Assembly (NCBI RefSeq): GCF_963678975.1
Contig: NC_089274.1
Coordinates: forward strand, 19,679,133 to 19,743,132
From: Dysidea avara
Lineage: Eukaryota > Porifera > Demospongiae > Dictyoceratida > Dysideidae
Length of the DNA: 64,000 nt
Direction: 5' to 3'
A program made the translations under genes and the position numbers. A model generated the notes under the pieces. The model was not told the origin of the DNA. It worked only from the letters and a program-made list of their open reading frames with translations, and searched no databases. Numbering within the stretch: position 1 is the stretch's first letter; every line of letters starts with the position of its first letter. Of this stretch, positions 1 through 11,156 are shown one piece after another.

Positions 1-1454
1 GGCATGCAGCATTCTCTAGTGCAGTGGACCTGTACAAAAATAAAACATTTATTAAAGGTGATCGTATTGCATTAAAACAAGTGATAACTACTGCATTGGT
101 TTGTTACTCAATGTAGCATCATATCTGATGACCTACCATACTATTCTGAGGGATTCTAGTGATTTTATTAATGCTCTTGAACGAGCTAGAGAGTATTCCA
201 ATGATTTCAGTCACACGCTTGGTCATGAGGTGTTTGCCTACAGGTTAGTAGACTAGTAGCTATTGGGAGGCATCTTCAATGTGATTTTGGTACACTTAAC
301 ATTATTATGACACTACACTATCATCCCCATTAAAAATAACAATAAAAGCACATAGCTAACATATGCCCTTTACCGACTTGAATGCATAAAATCAATCAGT
401 AGTTTCTATTCATCAAACAATAATAATTTCATGCATGGGCTGATCCTCCCTTAATGCATCGCATTAGTAAGGATATTAAGTGTACCAAATTAATATAGCT
501 CAGCTGCATGTTGTGTTGCGTAGTGTGTTTTATGTGTACTATGAGCAATACTTGACCATCAAGATTGATGTGGTAATCAACCTCTGCATCTCACTAGGTA
601 TAGTCAGTGAGGGCCGTATTAGTATTTATGATGTGTATATTTAGCTGCTGTGTTTGTGATGTCATTCTTACTGATGGGGTTCAACATCATTTCTGCACTT
701 ATTGTGACGGCTACTGTGGCCCTCATTATTGTGGACATGCTGGGGATGATGGCATGGGTGGGGATTTCCCTTAATGCTGTATCCCTAGTCAACCTTGTCA
801 TGGTAAGTAATGGAAACTTGTTTCAGCGGGTTTAATGTTGTGTGTGTTCTTGTCCAGGCTGTTGGTATATCAGTAGAGTTTTGTTCCCACATTGTTCGAT
901 GGTTTGCACATTCACCATATCATAGTAGACTGGAGAGGGCTAAAGATGCCATTACACACATGGGAACCTCAGTAATTACAGTGATAGTATACAACCTACT
1001 GTTTAGTGTACTGTTACTATAGGTCCTCAGTGGAATAACGTTCACAAAGTTCCTTGGTGTGTCTGTGTTGGTATTTGCTAAGTCACAAATCTTTGTGGTG
1101 AGTGATGATGTTGGGATAGAGCTGTAGTGTGAAGTGTTTCTTCCTCACAGGAATTCTACTTTGCCATGTACATGTTGATGATTGTGTTTGGTGCACTTCA
1201 TGGACTAGTGTTCCTACCAGTGTTACTGTCCTATATTGGTGAGTGTATGATGGCTAGCTAAGTAGCTATAGCAAGGCTGCATTGTAGGTCCTTCCTCATC
1301 CTGGACTCATGTGAGTAATGATGATGTTGTCAACTCAGGAACACAACCTAGACCAGCTCCCCGCAACTCCCCATCACTGGCTCGATCACATGAAGGGGCA
1401 AGTGAAGTTGAGTTAGAAAGATCCACCAAAGATGCCAGACTACTAAACTCTTAG
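1..1454 (+). CDS. NPC1: NPC1-like sterol transporter, copy A (3' end only)
   Basis: This is the C-terminal part of a Niemann-Pick C1 protein, which moves cholesterol out of late endosomes and lysosomes. The window opens inside an exon. I place exons at 1-57, 117-243, 524-597, 645-802, 858-971, 1023-1097, 1151-1238 and 1339-1454, with a TAG stop at 1452-1454. All junctions are GT-AG, and the six internal exons have exactly the lengths of their counterparts in copy B. The peptides match the last lumenal loop and the final membrane block of NPC1: [68 protein letters not shown]. The tail ends ARLLNS, close to the dileucine LLNF lysosomal signal of vertebrate NPC1. The 5' half lies before the window. 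The identity is secure; whether the whole gene is intact cannot be seen. Confidence 0.93.
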
Positions 1455-1510
1455 CTAGTTTGTTATATTTATTAATTGTTGTCATTTTTAATCAGGCTGC
1501 TACATGTGAA

Positions 1511-1556
1511 CATAGATAATATATACCTCCGGACACGGAGGTATATATTATCTATG
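1511..1556. mobile_element. 46-bp micro fold-back insertion
   Basis: A perfect 21-bp stem (1511-1531 and 1536-1556) encloses a 4-nt loop. It starts CATAGATAAT and ends ATTATCTATG. It is flanked by ATGTGAA on the left and ATGTGAG on the right, which looks like a 6-bp target-site duplication. The same CATAGATAATA terminus bounds the 842-bp element at 29667-30508. It lies 57 nt after the NPC1-A stop, so it could also fold in the 3' UTR. A miRNA precursor is less likely because the stem is short and perfect. Confidence 0.6.
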
Positions 1557-1842
1557 ATGTGAGCTAGCCGGCTAGACTTCTCAGTAGAGTTCATCATATC
1601 TATGCAGCTTCTGTACTGCATGCTATTAATCAGACCACTTTGATATCAGCTGCTACACTACTAACACTAGCTATGATGATAACCGTGAATTGTACAGTTT
1701 ATAATACGCGCGTGTTGCTAGGCGACCACAAGTGACCTCCAATCCAAATAAGGGCATACGTTATGACGACATCAAAGGAGTCACGCGCGAGGCTCACACC
1801 ACTTTTTGAGTTTTGAGGATAGTTTGGTCGCGTCTCCTTCCT
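1555..1842 (+). promoter_or_regulatory. Probable NPC1-B promoter region with RFX/X-box-like motif
   Basis: This is the gap between the two NPC1 genes. At 1714-1726 the 13-mer GTTGCTAGGCGAC is close to the symmetrical X-box bound by RFX factors (GTTGCCATGGCAAC type). CpG-rich spots (ACGCGCG near 1706, CACGCGCG near 1783) stand out from the AT-rich surroundings, as expected near a start site. I see no clear TATA box next to the start codon. Promoter function is inferred from position only. Confidence 0.35.
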
Positions 1843-4800
1843 ATGAAGATGTGGAGATATTGGGAGATCGTTTTGTTGCTCTACTTCGCTGGCCAGGTTC
1901 GTGGTTATGTTCATAGTCTAATATGTGTCGAGTGACTTTCCCTCTCGCCAGGTGTCGTCTCTTAATGACACTATTCATGCCGAGAACACGTGTATCTGGT
2001 ACGACCAGTGTAAACAGGTCAATGGTAACTGGTTGAACTGTTACAATAATACGCCCAGTGTACTATTAGATGACAATAGCATAGAATATAACACTCTGAA
2101 GGACGTCTGCCCCTGGTATATCAGCAGTAAACCAAACTCTACTCGGGTGTGCTGTAATTTAGGTCAGATGAACGCACTAAAGTCTAGTAGTTTAAAACTA
2201 GCACAGCAATTGTTGGGACGTTGTCCATCATGTTACAGAAATTTCATGGATATATTTTGTGCCACTACTTGTAACCCCAGCAACTCGCTGTTCATGAATG
2301 TAAGAAATGAGTCTCTAGACTTCAACACTAGCATTGGCAGGCCACCTGCAATTAAGACAGTGGATGTTTACTTTACAAACGACTATACAGATAAGTTCTT
2401 CAATTCATGTAAAGACGTTCAATTTGCACAGGAGAGCTCCAAGGTGATATCACTAATGTGTGGCTCTAATGATCCTTGTACTGGTCCTAAATGGTTGGAG
2501 TTTATGGGTACACCAATGCCTGGATCACCAGCACCTTTCCAATTGAACTTCACTTTCACTGACTACTCCAGTGGTGGTATTATTCCAAAGAATATGACAG
2601 CTCGTGATTCCAAACTGATAGGTTGTGACGAGCGCTATCAGGGGTTAACATGTAGTTGTAGTGATTGTCCTGCTGTGTGCCCTGCTACCCCCACCATCCC
2701 TCCTGATAAAGGGTCAACAAAGGTAACCTTTATACCCCTTGGGATATTTGTTGGTGTTATTGGCTTTGTCATTTATAACATCATCTTTATGATTTGTGTA
2801 ATGACCTATCTGGTGTTGCAGTTGTGTAGAGATACTGACAAAAAAGGTTACGAACTTATTGGTATTGCTGATACATCTTTCTGTTTGACTGACATTGGTC
2901 GTCGTTGTGAGCACTTTATCAGCAAGCTATTCTCAGTTTGGGGTTATATAGCAGCGACATTCTGGTTTTTAGTAGTGCCTGTAGCTCTGTTATTACTAGC
3001 TGCTTGTTGTGTGGGGTTGATGTTCTTTGAAGTAACCACTGATCCTGTTGAGTTGTGGTCTTCACCAAGTAGTCGTGCTAGAAAAGAGAAGGAATATTTT
3101 GATCAGCACTTCGGTCCTTTCTATCGTACAGCACAGATAATCATTACTGCTCCACACAGTTCTGATTTTAGCTTTCCTGACAGCCAGAACTATAAAATGA
3201 TTTATCACTTTAGTGGAGTGTTTCAACAAGATGTCTTGAATGAGGTTAGCAATCCTTGATGGTGCACATAAATAATTATTGTATTATTATTATTATACAG
3301 ATTTGGCACATGCAAGATGACATTATTCATTTAGAAGTACCATTCAATAAAACAAATGGGACAGTTAACTACGTCTCTTTGAAAGATATATGCTTTCAAC
3401 CTCTCTCTCCTGATAACCTGAACTGTACAGTATACAGTGTGTTGAACTACTTTCAGAATGACTATGACAAGCTCAACAAGCATGTTACACCAGTCTTTAC
3501 AGATAGTGCTAACTCATCCACTCACATCCACTATTGCGCTAGGTAAGAAGCGTTTGTAGCTATTGTGTGTATAATGTATTGTACAGGGACCCATCATCTC
3601 TGAATGCTACTGGCCTGAATATCCCTTGTATGGCTGAGTATGGTGGACCTGTGGACCCCAGTGTAGCTCTAGGAGGATATGGTGGGTAGTTGATTGTGTC
3701 TCTGGTTGAAGTAACATAATATTGTGAGGTCACAGTATAACAGTATACTAATGAAAATGATGTAATGTAGGTAACCATGGTAACCAATGGTCTCGCCTGT
3801 GATTGTTCACTATTGATCAAACAAAAATCAGCTAATCGTCATTATTGGCATTACTATATAGCGAACACTAATGTAACACTGCCAGTAAGCTCAAGGCCAT
3901 ATGGGGTAAAGCTTGATTCTAGTAGATAATATTACAATTTCTCTTGTCACATCTTAGCTTGGAATTTTATTTAGCTAATGTAGAACATGCCAACAAAGAT
4001 TAAACAGGAGTTTTAGCCTCATAGATGATGTGGGCATTTCTACCTACAATGTGATTACTCAGGCTGGACAATAACACTGGGGTCAATGTGTTACACATCA
4101 TGTACACTTATGAATGCCTGTCTCATAAAATTATTTATTGTTGGTAAAGTAATATTATTGAATTTTATTTCATAAAATCTCCCTAGTAAACAACTAGGCA
4201 CCAGATTAAAATTGTGTAGCTTCACCTTGTGCAAAAATTATTTTGATATGTTGTATGTGTTCATATTATGGTTCTGTTCGTCCTCTGGCATACTTGCTAA
4301 TAGTCTCATGTGGCCAGATTACTTTTTTTTGCTCCACCATGGTGATAAGCCTCTGCTCTGAGGGTTTGGGCCTGGAGCCATCAGAGTCTGGTGGGTGATG
4401 ATTGATTTCACATGACCCTTAAGGAAGGTGTTGATTGCCTTGTTCTCTTTGTTGTCATTGTTTGAAAGGATAGTTCTCTTTGTTCATCATTGTTTCAAAG
4501 GATTAAGCTACCAAAGGATTCTTGTCTAATCATCACCTTGTCAGTGGTGAAAACAAATAAGACAGACCAGGCACTTATAATCTCTAATAGACTTTATCCA
4601 CAATGATGTCATGAGCATAAGATGGCTGCGTTATTTGGGGTACTAATGTACAGGCGCCTATGAAGAAATTGTTTTGATCATCATATTTTACACGTGAAGA
4701 AAGATACCAACCAGTAGCCAACAGGTATGGTTATAACGTAACAAAAGCCACTGCAAACAAACGTTATCTCAAAAATTTTCCACCATGCGATACAAATCGT

Positions 4801-7800
4801 TTATTTTGTTGTCTTGTACCCATATCTGTTGCTTAGAGCTCAATGTCTCCTCCCCTGGCTGAAATATGATTGATCAAACAATTTCTCCGTAGGCGCCTGT
4901 ACATTAGTACCCCCAAGTAACGCTGCCATCTTTGTCATTGTGGATAACGTCCATTGATAAAGAGCTGTAGCAGAGAGAAAAGCTGTACTGGCCACACAGA
5001 GGCTATCATGCTATAATTCTATGGTGGTGATGTGTGTCATTACAGATATGGTTAATGGAAGTGCTCAGTATGATATGGCTAGGGCTATCATCATCACATT
5101 TGTCATCAATAATCACAATGAAAAGGAGAAGAATAAACCTGCTGAAAAGTGGGAAGAGGCGTAAGTCGTTATGATGACATGCACACAGACACTCACCCAT
5201 TACTACACACACTGCTATTTTACACGGTCTAGAGGTGCACTGATATGGAAAGAATTAGATACACTGATGCTGATATTTTGTAGCAGTATGTTCTTGTGTT
5301 ATGTCTGAGCACAAATATGGATACTACAAAATATAGTAAAGGTAGTTCCCAAAATCTTTTCATAGCAGAAAAAAGGTGGCAATAAAAAAGGTCCATGCAA
5401 AAATAATAATTGAGGGTCTTGGCCATCATTTTATCCTCAGTGCTACAAAAAGTAAGGGTGGGAAATTATTGTGTACTTAAGTCAAATAAATATATTCGAA
5501 TTTCACTGATATCTGAAGTTACCGCTATTGTAATATTGGTACTGATACCAATAGACATTTATTATGTCAGCACACTTGTGCCGCACGTACCCACACACAC
5601 GCGCGCATGCACACACATTACTACGCACATGTTTATACATGCTCTATTATTTCACATACAACACGTGTGCATAGCATACATTTACAGTGTTATTTGTTGT
5701 TACAGTTTTATTAACTACATGAAGTCTTACAAGGAGAAGGTACATAACAGTGCACTTAAGTTCTCCTTTTCCTCTGAGGTGAGGTGTAGACTGTTAAGAA
5801 TATGTTTCATGTGTCTGTTGTTTAGAGCTCTATTCCTTCTGAGCTTGAACGCGAGAGCCTGGCTGATGTCCGCACCATCATCATCAGCTACATATTGATG
5901 TTCTTGTACATTGCACTGTTCCTGGGTAGCTTCGCAAGACGTGTCATCCGAACATTGTATAATCTGTTCAGTAGTGACCATCAAAGGGTACGTGTGCGTT
6001 ATGTGTTTGTTTGTGTGTGTGTGTGTGTGTGTGGGTGGGTGGGTGGTGGGGTTATTACATGGCAATACAAGTACACATATTTTTGTAAATATCTATTCCA
6101 CCGTGCTCACTTTACATCATGTTGATCCTCTCTTCCAGTTTGATTTTGGGATGTTGACTAACTCCAGGATAGGACTGGGATTACTAGGTGTCATATTAGT
6201 GGCATTGTCAGTAGTTGCTGCCATTGGATTACTCAGTTACTTAAGAATTAAGGCCACCCTGATCATCATTGAGGTGGTGCCATTTCTGGTGTTGGCTGTT
6301 GGTACTGACAACTTGTTCATCCTCACTCATGCTTTTGAGGTGGGTTATGTTCAAATTAGAATGTTTTAATGTATTGTGAGCGGCTTACTTTATTCCACGG
6401 GCTGGACTGGACTCGCGGACTGAGCTGGAAACAGCTTTAAAACAATAATCCAGGAATTATCCATCTCTTGCACACACTGGAGATACCACTATCGAGCTAC
6501 AACTGTGCTGCTGCTGGCTCTTCCTTACAAGTCATGACACCAGCGCGTGCGCTAATTAATTAGAATACACTTACGATACATGTGTACTAGCAGTGATACA
6601 GCATGATAGGGGCTATTCTTGTAGCGTAGATGCTTTCCTTTGTTGTTTTAGCACTAGTGTTACAGCTGTAGAGATGAGCCAGTAATTATTCTTAGCAGGT
6701 AGCTAGGTGGCACCACCAGGCAAGGTGATGGGACTATGCAAATAATCTGGCTCATCACTGCAACCCTAACGCTAGTGTTAAGTACTGAAGCAACAAAGGA
6801 AAACATGTATGCTACAACAATAGCCTCTGCAACGCTTTATCACTGCGAGTACACGTGTATCGTAAGTGTACTCTAATTTATTAGTGCATGCGCTAGTCTC
6901 ATCTGACTTGTAATGAAGAGCAGTACCAGCAGTTATAGCTCGATAGTGGTGTCTCTAGTGTTGCAAGAGATAGATAATTTCTGGATTATTGTTTAAAGGC
7001 TGTTTCCAGCTCAGTCCGCAAGTCCAGTCTGGTCCGTGGAATAAAGTAGGCCATTGTGAGCTGATTGTCACTTTGTGTAGAGGAAACAGAGGAGTAAACC
7101 AGGTGCACCTGTGAACCTGCTGATTGGTGATGCTCTGGGTGAAGTAGCTCCCAGTATTCTGTTAACTTCTCTGACTGAAACTGCAGCCTTTTTATTAGGT
7201 ATGTATATGTCTGTGTGAGTCTTAGGGTTCTCCTGTCCAGAGTGCCAAAATTACTTTGTTTTAAAGCACATACACATTAACACATCAGTTTTATAATAAT
7301 TGTGTTACTCAAAAGTTTTTGCCTCTGTCCACTGTTAGTGCCTGTCTGAGCTTGTGACAAGTCAAGTTCAAACAAACCTGAGCTTCTAAACCTGTCTGTG
7401 TATGTTGTGTAATGTGTTGGTGTATGAATTGTGTGTGTACACATGTAGTGTATGTGTATGCATGTGTGATTTTCATAGTGTATAGTGTTACTATGGTGTA
7501 CTGGTTTCCTTCTTAAGGTGGTATATCAACTATGCCTGCTGTAAGAACGTTCTCATTCTTTGCTGGAACAGCTGTCTTCATTAACTTCCTACTTCAGGTA
7601 AAGTATCCCATACATTACACCAGATTGCTGTATATACTTCCAATACTATATGTACACTGGTTAGTTCATGTACTATACTTCCCATAGATATCAGTGTTTA
7701 CTGCTGTGCTTGGTTTGGACTCTAAGAGAATAGCCAGTAACCGTCCTGACTTGATTTGTTGTGTACGCCTACCCAAGAACGAGGATGATGATGAAGAGAA

Positions 7801-10800
7801 CCATGAGAGTAGTTTATTTCTCTTCATGAGCAATTGTTATGCTCCATTCATATTACACAAGTACATTAGAATGTTAGTGGTAAGTACTGATAGCCATATT
7901 GACTCGGACACTTTTTGACTTTTTTTCAGATGTACATTTTCAGTGCACTATTCTTTGGCATGCTAGTTGGAGTGTTCCATGAAGATATTGGATTATCACA
8001 GTCCATTGCACTACCAAAAGACTCATACCTACAAGACTACTTTGATGACTTGAGTACATACTTGCACACTGGTCCCCCAGTGTACTTTGTGATCAAGGAA
8101 GGCTACAATTACTCTATTGAAGCCAACCAGAACAAGGTGCTGTATTTATATACTTTGTGAGTGTTGAGAGGTTATGCCTTGTTAGATATGCTCCACAGCT
8201 GGTTGTAACCAGGACTCTATGGGTGTACAGATATCTAGTGCATCACTGATATCAGAATAGTGAGTAACATATATAACAATGATCTAGACACTGACACTTG
8301 TTCACTTTACAGTTCAAAGATTTCTGAACATGCCAGTATTTGGTTGGACTCGTATTTTGCGTGGAGTGATCCTCGTAGTGGGTGTTGTAAGGTGTATAAG
8401 AATAGGACAGCAAGTGATGAGACTAGATGTGCTGCTGGTACAAACAAATCCAGTAAGTGTATGCTCGAGCATGTGTGTGTGTGTGTGATGAAGATTTTAT
8501 GTCTTGCAGTTTGCGATGATTGTTTGGTAAAGGACGTAAACAATAATCGACCTAATTCATCAGAGTTCATGCGATATCTCCCATGGTTCTTGACTAGTAA
8601 TCCTGATACAACTACATGTAATCAAGGGTGAGTCAAGCTGCTTGTTTGTTTTATTAATATCAAATGTTTTGCTTTGTGTAGGGGACATGCAGCATTCTCT
8701 AGTGCAGTAAACGTTAGTAAAAACAACAGCCATGTTATAGGTGATGACAACTAATTACTAATGTAATGTAATTTAAAGGATTCCATGCTAAAGTAGGGAT
8801 TTTCCCGTATGTAATAACTACTGTCATTCATATCCTTGTTTCACTACTTTTTAACACTGGAGCCCTACTTCATTTTTAATTTTTTTTAATTTGCACTACT
8901 TTGTTAAAGCATCTGTGACTGCTTTACTAGAGTATCTTGATCTCATTGCTCAGCTCGAGTGATCTACGCAATAGATTACAGGACATAGTTTCTGTGTCTT
9001 GTGTTCTATAGCAAAACTGCAGTTGATAGCACTAGATCATGGAAGGGCTATAGTTGCTTCTAAATCTAAGCATGCTCTGATTGTTCAAGTGCATAGTTGC
9101 CATTCATCATGTAATATATTTATAAGTGCAGCTACAGGTAGCTACTCCCTCATACATGTGGTACAAGTGCTTCAGATAGTTTTGTGGCTCTAGTGGACAC
9201 AGAAAGTTAATGCTTTAGTAGTATGGTTTCCTTACATGAAGAAGGCAACCATGTAATTTAAGATAAAAGGAAAGGCAGAGCACAGGAGGCAGACACTCAT
9301 TGGAACCACAAAAGGCGTAGGCCACTTGTGGTTTATTAATGTAGTGTGAAATTGTGGCTGTGTGCTGCTTCGTTTGGCCTCTAGCCTTGCGACTGTGGTT
9401 AGGTAGGCAAATTTGATGCTAAAAGTCAAGTATGATTATTTCTGTGATTGTAGCAATTTGGTAAGCACTGTTAATTTTAGGGAGAACCCTACTAAACAGT
9501 ACTACCATACTATTGCATTGTGTTACTCAATGTAGCATCATATCTGATGACCTACCATACTATTCTGAGGGACTCTAGTGATTTTATTAATGCTCTTGAA
9601 CGAGCCAGAGAGTATTCCGATGATTTCAGTCACACACTTGGTCATGAGGTGTTTGCCTACAGGTTAGTAGACTAGTATCACATCAGTTGATTATGAGTTG
9701 TGTTGTGTAGTGTGTTCTATGTGTTCTATGAGCAATACCTGACCATCAAGATTGATGTGGCGATCAACCTTTGCATTTCTCTAGGTATAGTCAATTTACG
9801 ATATTGTAGTGTGTGCATATTTGCCTGTGTGTCATGTATTGTTTTGTGCAATGCTCTAGGAGTACTAAATACTTGAAATACAAAATGGAAAAAAATTGTG
9901 TCATTCTTTTGTTTGATGTGTTATGTACGGGTTCACAAGTTGTAATTATGTTGTAGAAAGTAAACAAACAAGCACAAGGAAAACGAAATTTTTTGTTTGA
10001 TTAGGTATCATGGAAATAAAAAGTAGTAAAAGAAGGTACCTGTAGATATACTAGTGGACCTTGTACTTGTCCTGTGAAAATTTATGCTATGATAAATACT
10101 ACACATTGACATAGTGGTGTTGTGCTGACCATGTAGCTGCTGTATTTGTGATGTCATTCTTACTGATGGGGTTTAACATCATTTCGGCACTTATTGTGAC
10201 GGCTACTGTGGCCCTTATTATTGTGGACATGCTGGGGATGATGGCATGGGTGGGGATTTCCCTTAATGCTATATCCCTAGTCAACCTTGTCATGGTAAGT
10301 GATGGAGACTTGTTTCAGTGGATTTAATGTTGTGTGTGTTCTTGTCCAGGCTGTTGGTATATCAGTAGAGTTTTGTTCCCACATTGTTCGATGGTTTGCA
10401 CATTCACCATATCATAGTAGACTGGAGAGGGCTAAAGATGCCATTACACACATGGGCACCTCGGTAATTACAGTGATAGTATACAACCTACTGTTTAGTG
10501 TACTGTTACTATAGGTCCTCAGTGGAATAACATTCACAAAGTTCCTTGGTGTGTCTGTGTTGGTATTTGCTAAGTCACAAATCTTTGTGGTGAGTGATGA
10601 TGTTGGGATAGAGCTGTAGTGTCAAGTGTTTCTTCATCACAGGAATTCTACTTTGCCATGTACATGTTGATGATCGCGTTTGGTGCACTTCATGGACTAG
10701 TGTTCCTACCAGTGTTACTATCCTATATTGGTGAGGGTGTGCATGATGATGTCTGGTGTCACACATGTGTGTATCCATTTCAGGGCCAGGTGTTCCGCTC

Positions 10801-10983
10801 ACTGACATAGACTCCCTTCATTCCTCCTCAAATCATTCTCTTAATGAGGATGCTGTCAATTATGAGCCAGTTAGGCCTCGCTCCCGATCCTCCTCTCGAT
10901 CCTCAGCAGGCACATATCCTAGATTAGTAGGAAGTGTTGAGCTGGGTAGACCAACTGAAAATACTAAACTCGTTAATGCATGA
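1843..10983 (+). CDS. NPC1: NPC1-like intracellular cholesterol transporter, copy B (complete)
   Basis: This is a multipass lysosomal membrane protein that takes cholesterol from NPC2 and exports it. Exons: 1843-1896, 1952-3244, 3301-3542, 3587-3681, 5046-5160, 5706-5778, 5826-5987, 6139-6339, 7081-7198, 7518-7597, 7688-7879, 7930-8136, 8186-8259, 8313-8452, 8510-8627, 8682-8740, 9536-9662, 9711-9784, 10137-10294, 10350-10463, 10515-10589, 10643-10730, 10784-10983. They total 4059 nt, or 1352 codons plus stop; human NPC1 has 1278. Exon 1 encodes a signal peptide ([17 protein letters not shown]). Exon 2 holds the cysteine-rich N-terminal sterol-binding domain ([26 protein letters not shown]) and the first membrane span near residues 275-305. 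Exons 7-10 hold the sterol-sensing domain ([20 protein letters not shown]). Exons 12-16 hold the Cys-rich loop, and exons 17-22 the second membrane block. The tail ends TKLVNA, without the dileucine seen in copy A. Intron 16 is 795 nt here against 59 nt in copy A. Confidence 0.95.
3682..5045 (+). other. NPC1-B intron 4, repeat-bearing
   Basis: This 1364-nt intron is far larger than most others in the gene. It contains the fold-back element at 4583-4961 and, near 4440-4505, two degenerate copies of a roughly 45-bp unit built around TTCTCTTTGTT and CATTGTTT. I see no coding sequence in it. Confidence 0.6.
4583..4961. mobile_element. Fold-back MITE (GGACGTTATCCACAATGA-type ends)
   Basis: Inverted arms of about 85 bp flank this roughly 380-bp element. 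The left arm includes ACTTTATCCACAATGA, AAGATGGCTGCGTTA and GTACTAATGTACAGGCGCCT. The reverse complement of the right arm reads the same with few changes. The interior (caggtatggttataacgtaac, ttagagctc, gctgaaatatgat) is shared with the element at 31490-31731, so both belong to one family. It sits in NPC1-B intron 4. Exact outer ends and a target duplication are not clear. Confidence 0.7.
5589..5640. repeat. Imperfect CA/CG microsatellite
   Basis: An imperfect CA-rich run with GCGCGC interruptions in NPC1-B intron 5. Confidence 0.6.
6005..6053. repeat. (GT)n/(GTGG)n microsatellite
   Basis: A run of GT dinucleotides followed by GTGG tetranucleotides in NPC1-B intron 7. It opens spurious reading frames across the splice donor. 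Confidence 0.8.
6382..7052. mobile_element. MULE-like fold-back MITE with 9-bp TSD
   Basis: This 671-bp element in NPC1-B intron 8 is almost entirely two inverted arms of about 320 bp each. The ends read GGCTTACTTTATTCC on the left and, reverse-complemented, GGCCTACTTTATTCC on the right. A perfect 9-bp duplication, ATTGTGAGC, flanks it at 6373-6381 and 7053-7061. Long inverted ends plus a 9-bp duplication fit non-autonomous Mutator-like elements. It has no coding capacity. The splice acceptor of exon 9 follows only 28 nt downstream. Confidence 0.85.
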
Positions 10984-11139
10984 ATTTTGTTCACATTATT
11001 TATTTTAAATGAAGAAGATATAATCCAAAATCATCAGGTGTATGAAAGCGTATTTGTTGTGCTGTGACCATGCAATTTCAGCCTTGTAAGAAGATTGGGG
11101 AGTAATTCTAAGGCCCAACCTGCGCCTGAACAGAAAGCC

Positions 11140-11156
11140 GCGTCACGTGCACGAGG
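11140..11156 (+). promoter_or_regulatory. E-box (CACGTG) just upstream of LCMT1 start
   Basis: CACGTG at 11144-11149 lies in the context GTCACGTGC, eight bases before the LCMT1 ATG. It resembles the CLEAR/TFEB element (GTCACGTGAC), which is known to drive lysosomal genes such as NPC1. The link is speculative: the nearby NPC1 genes lie upstream, not downstream. Confidence 0.3.

Noticed and set aside
1511..1556. Bacterial-type terminator or miRNA precursor
   Set aside because: The genome is eukaryotic. The stem is perfect, short and flanked by a duplication, which fits an insertion better.
5727..6065. 112-codon minus-strand frame
   Set aside because: Antisense shadow of NPC1-B exons 6-7 extended by a CA repeat.
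10575..10808. 77-codon minus-strand frame
   Set aside because: Antisense to NPC1-B exons 22-23.
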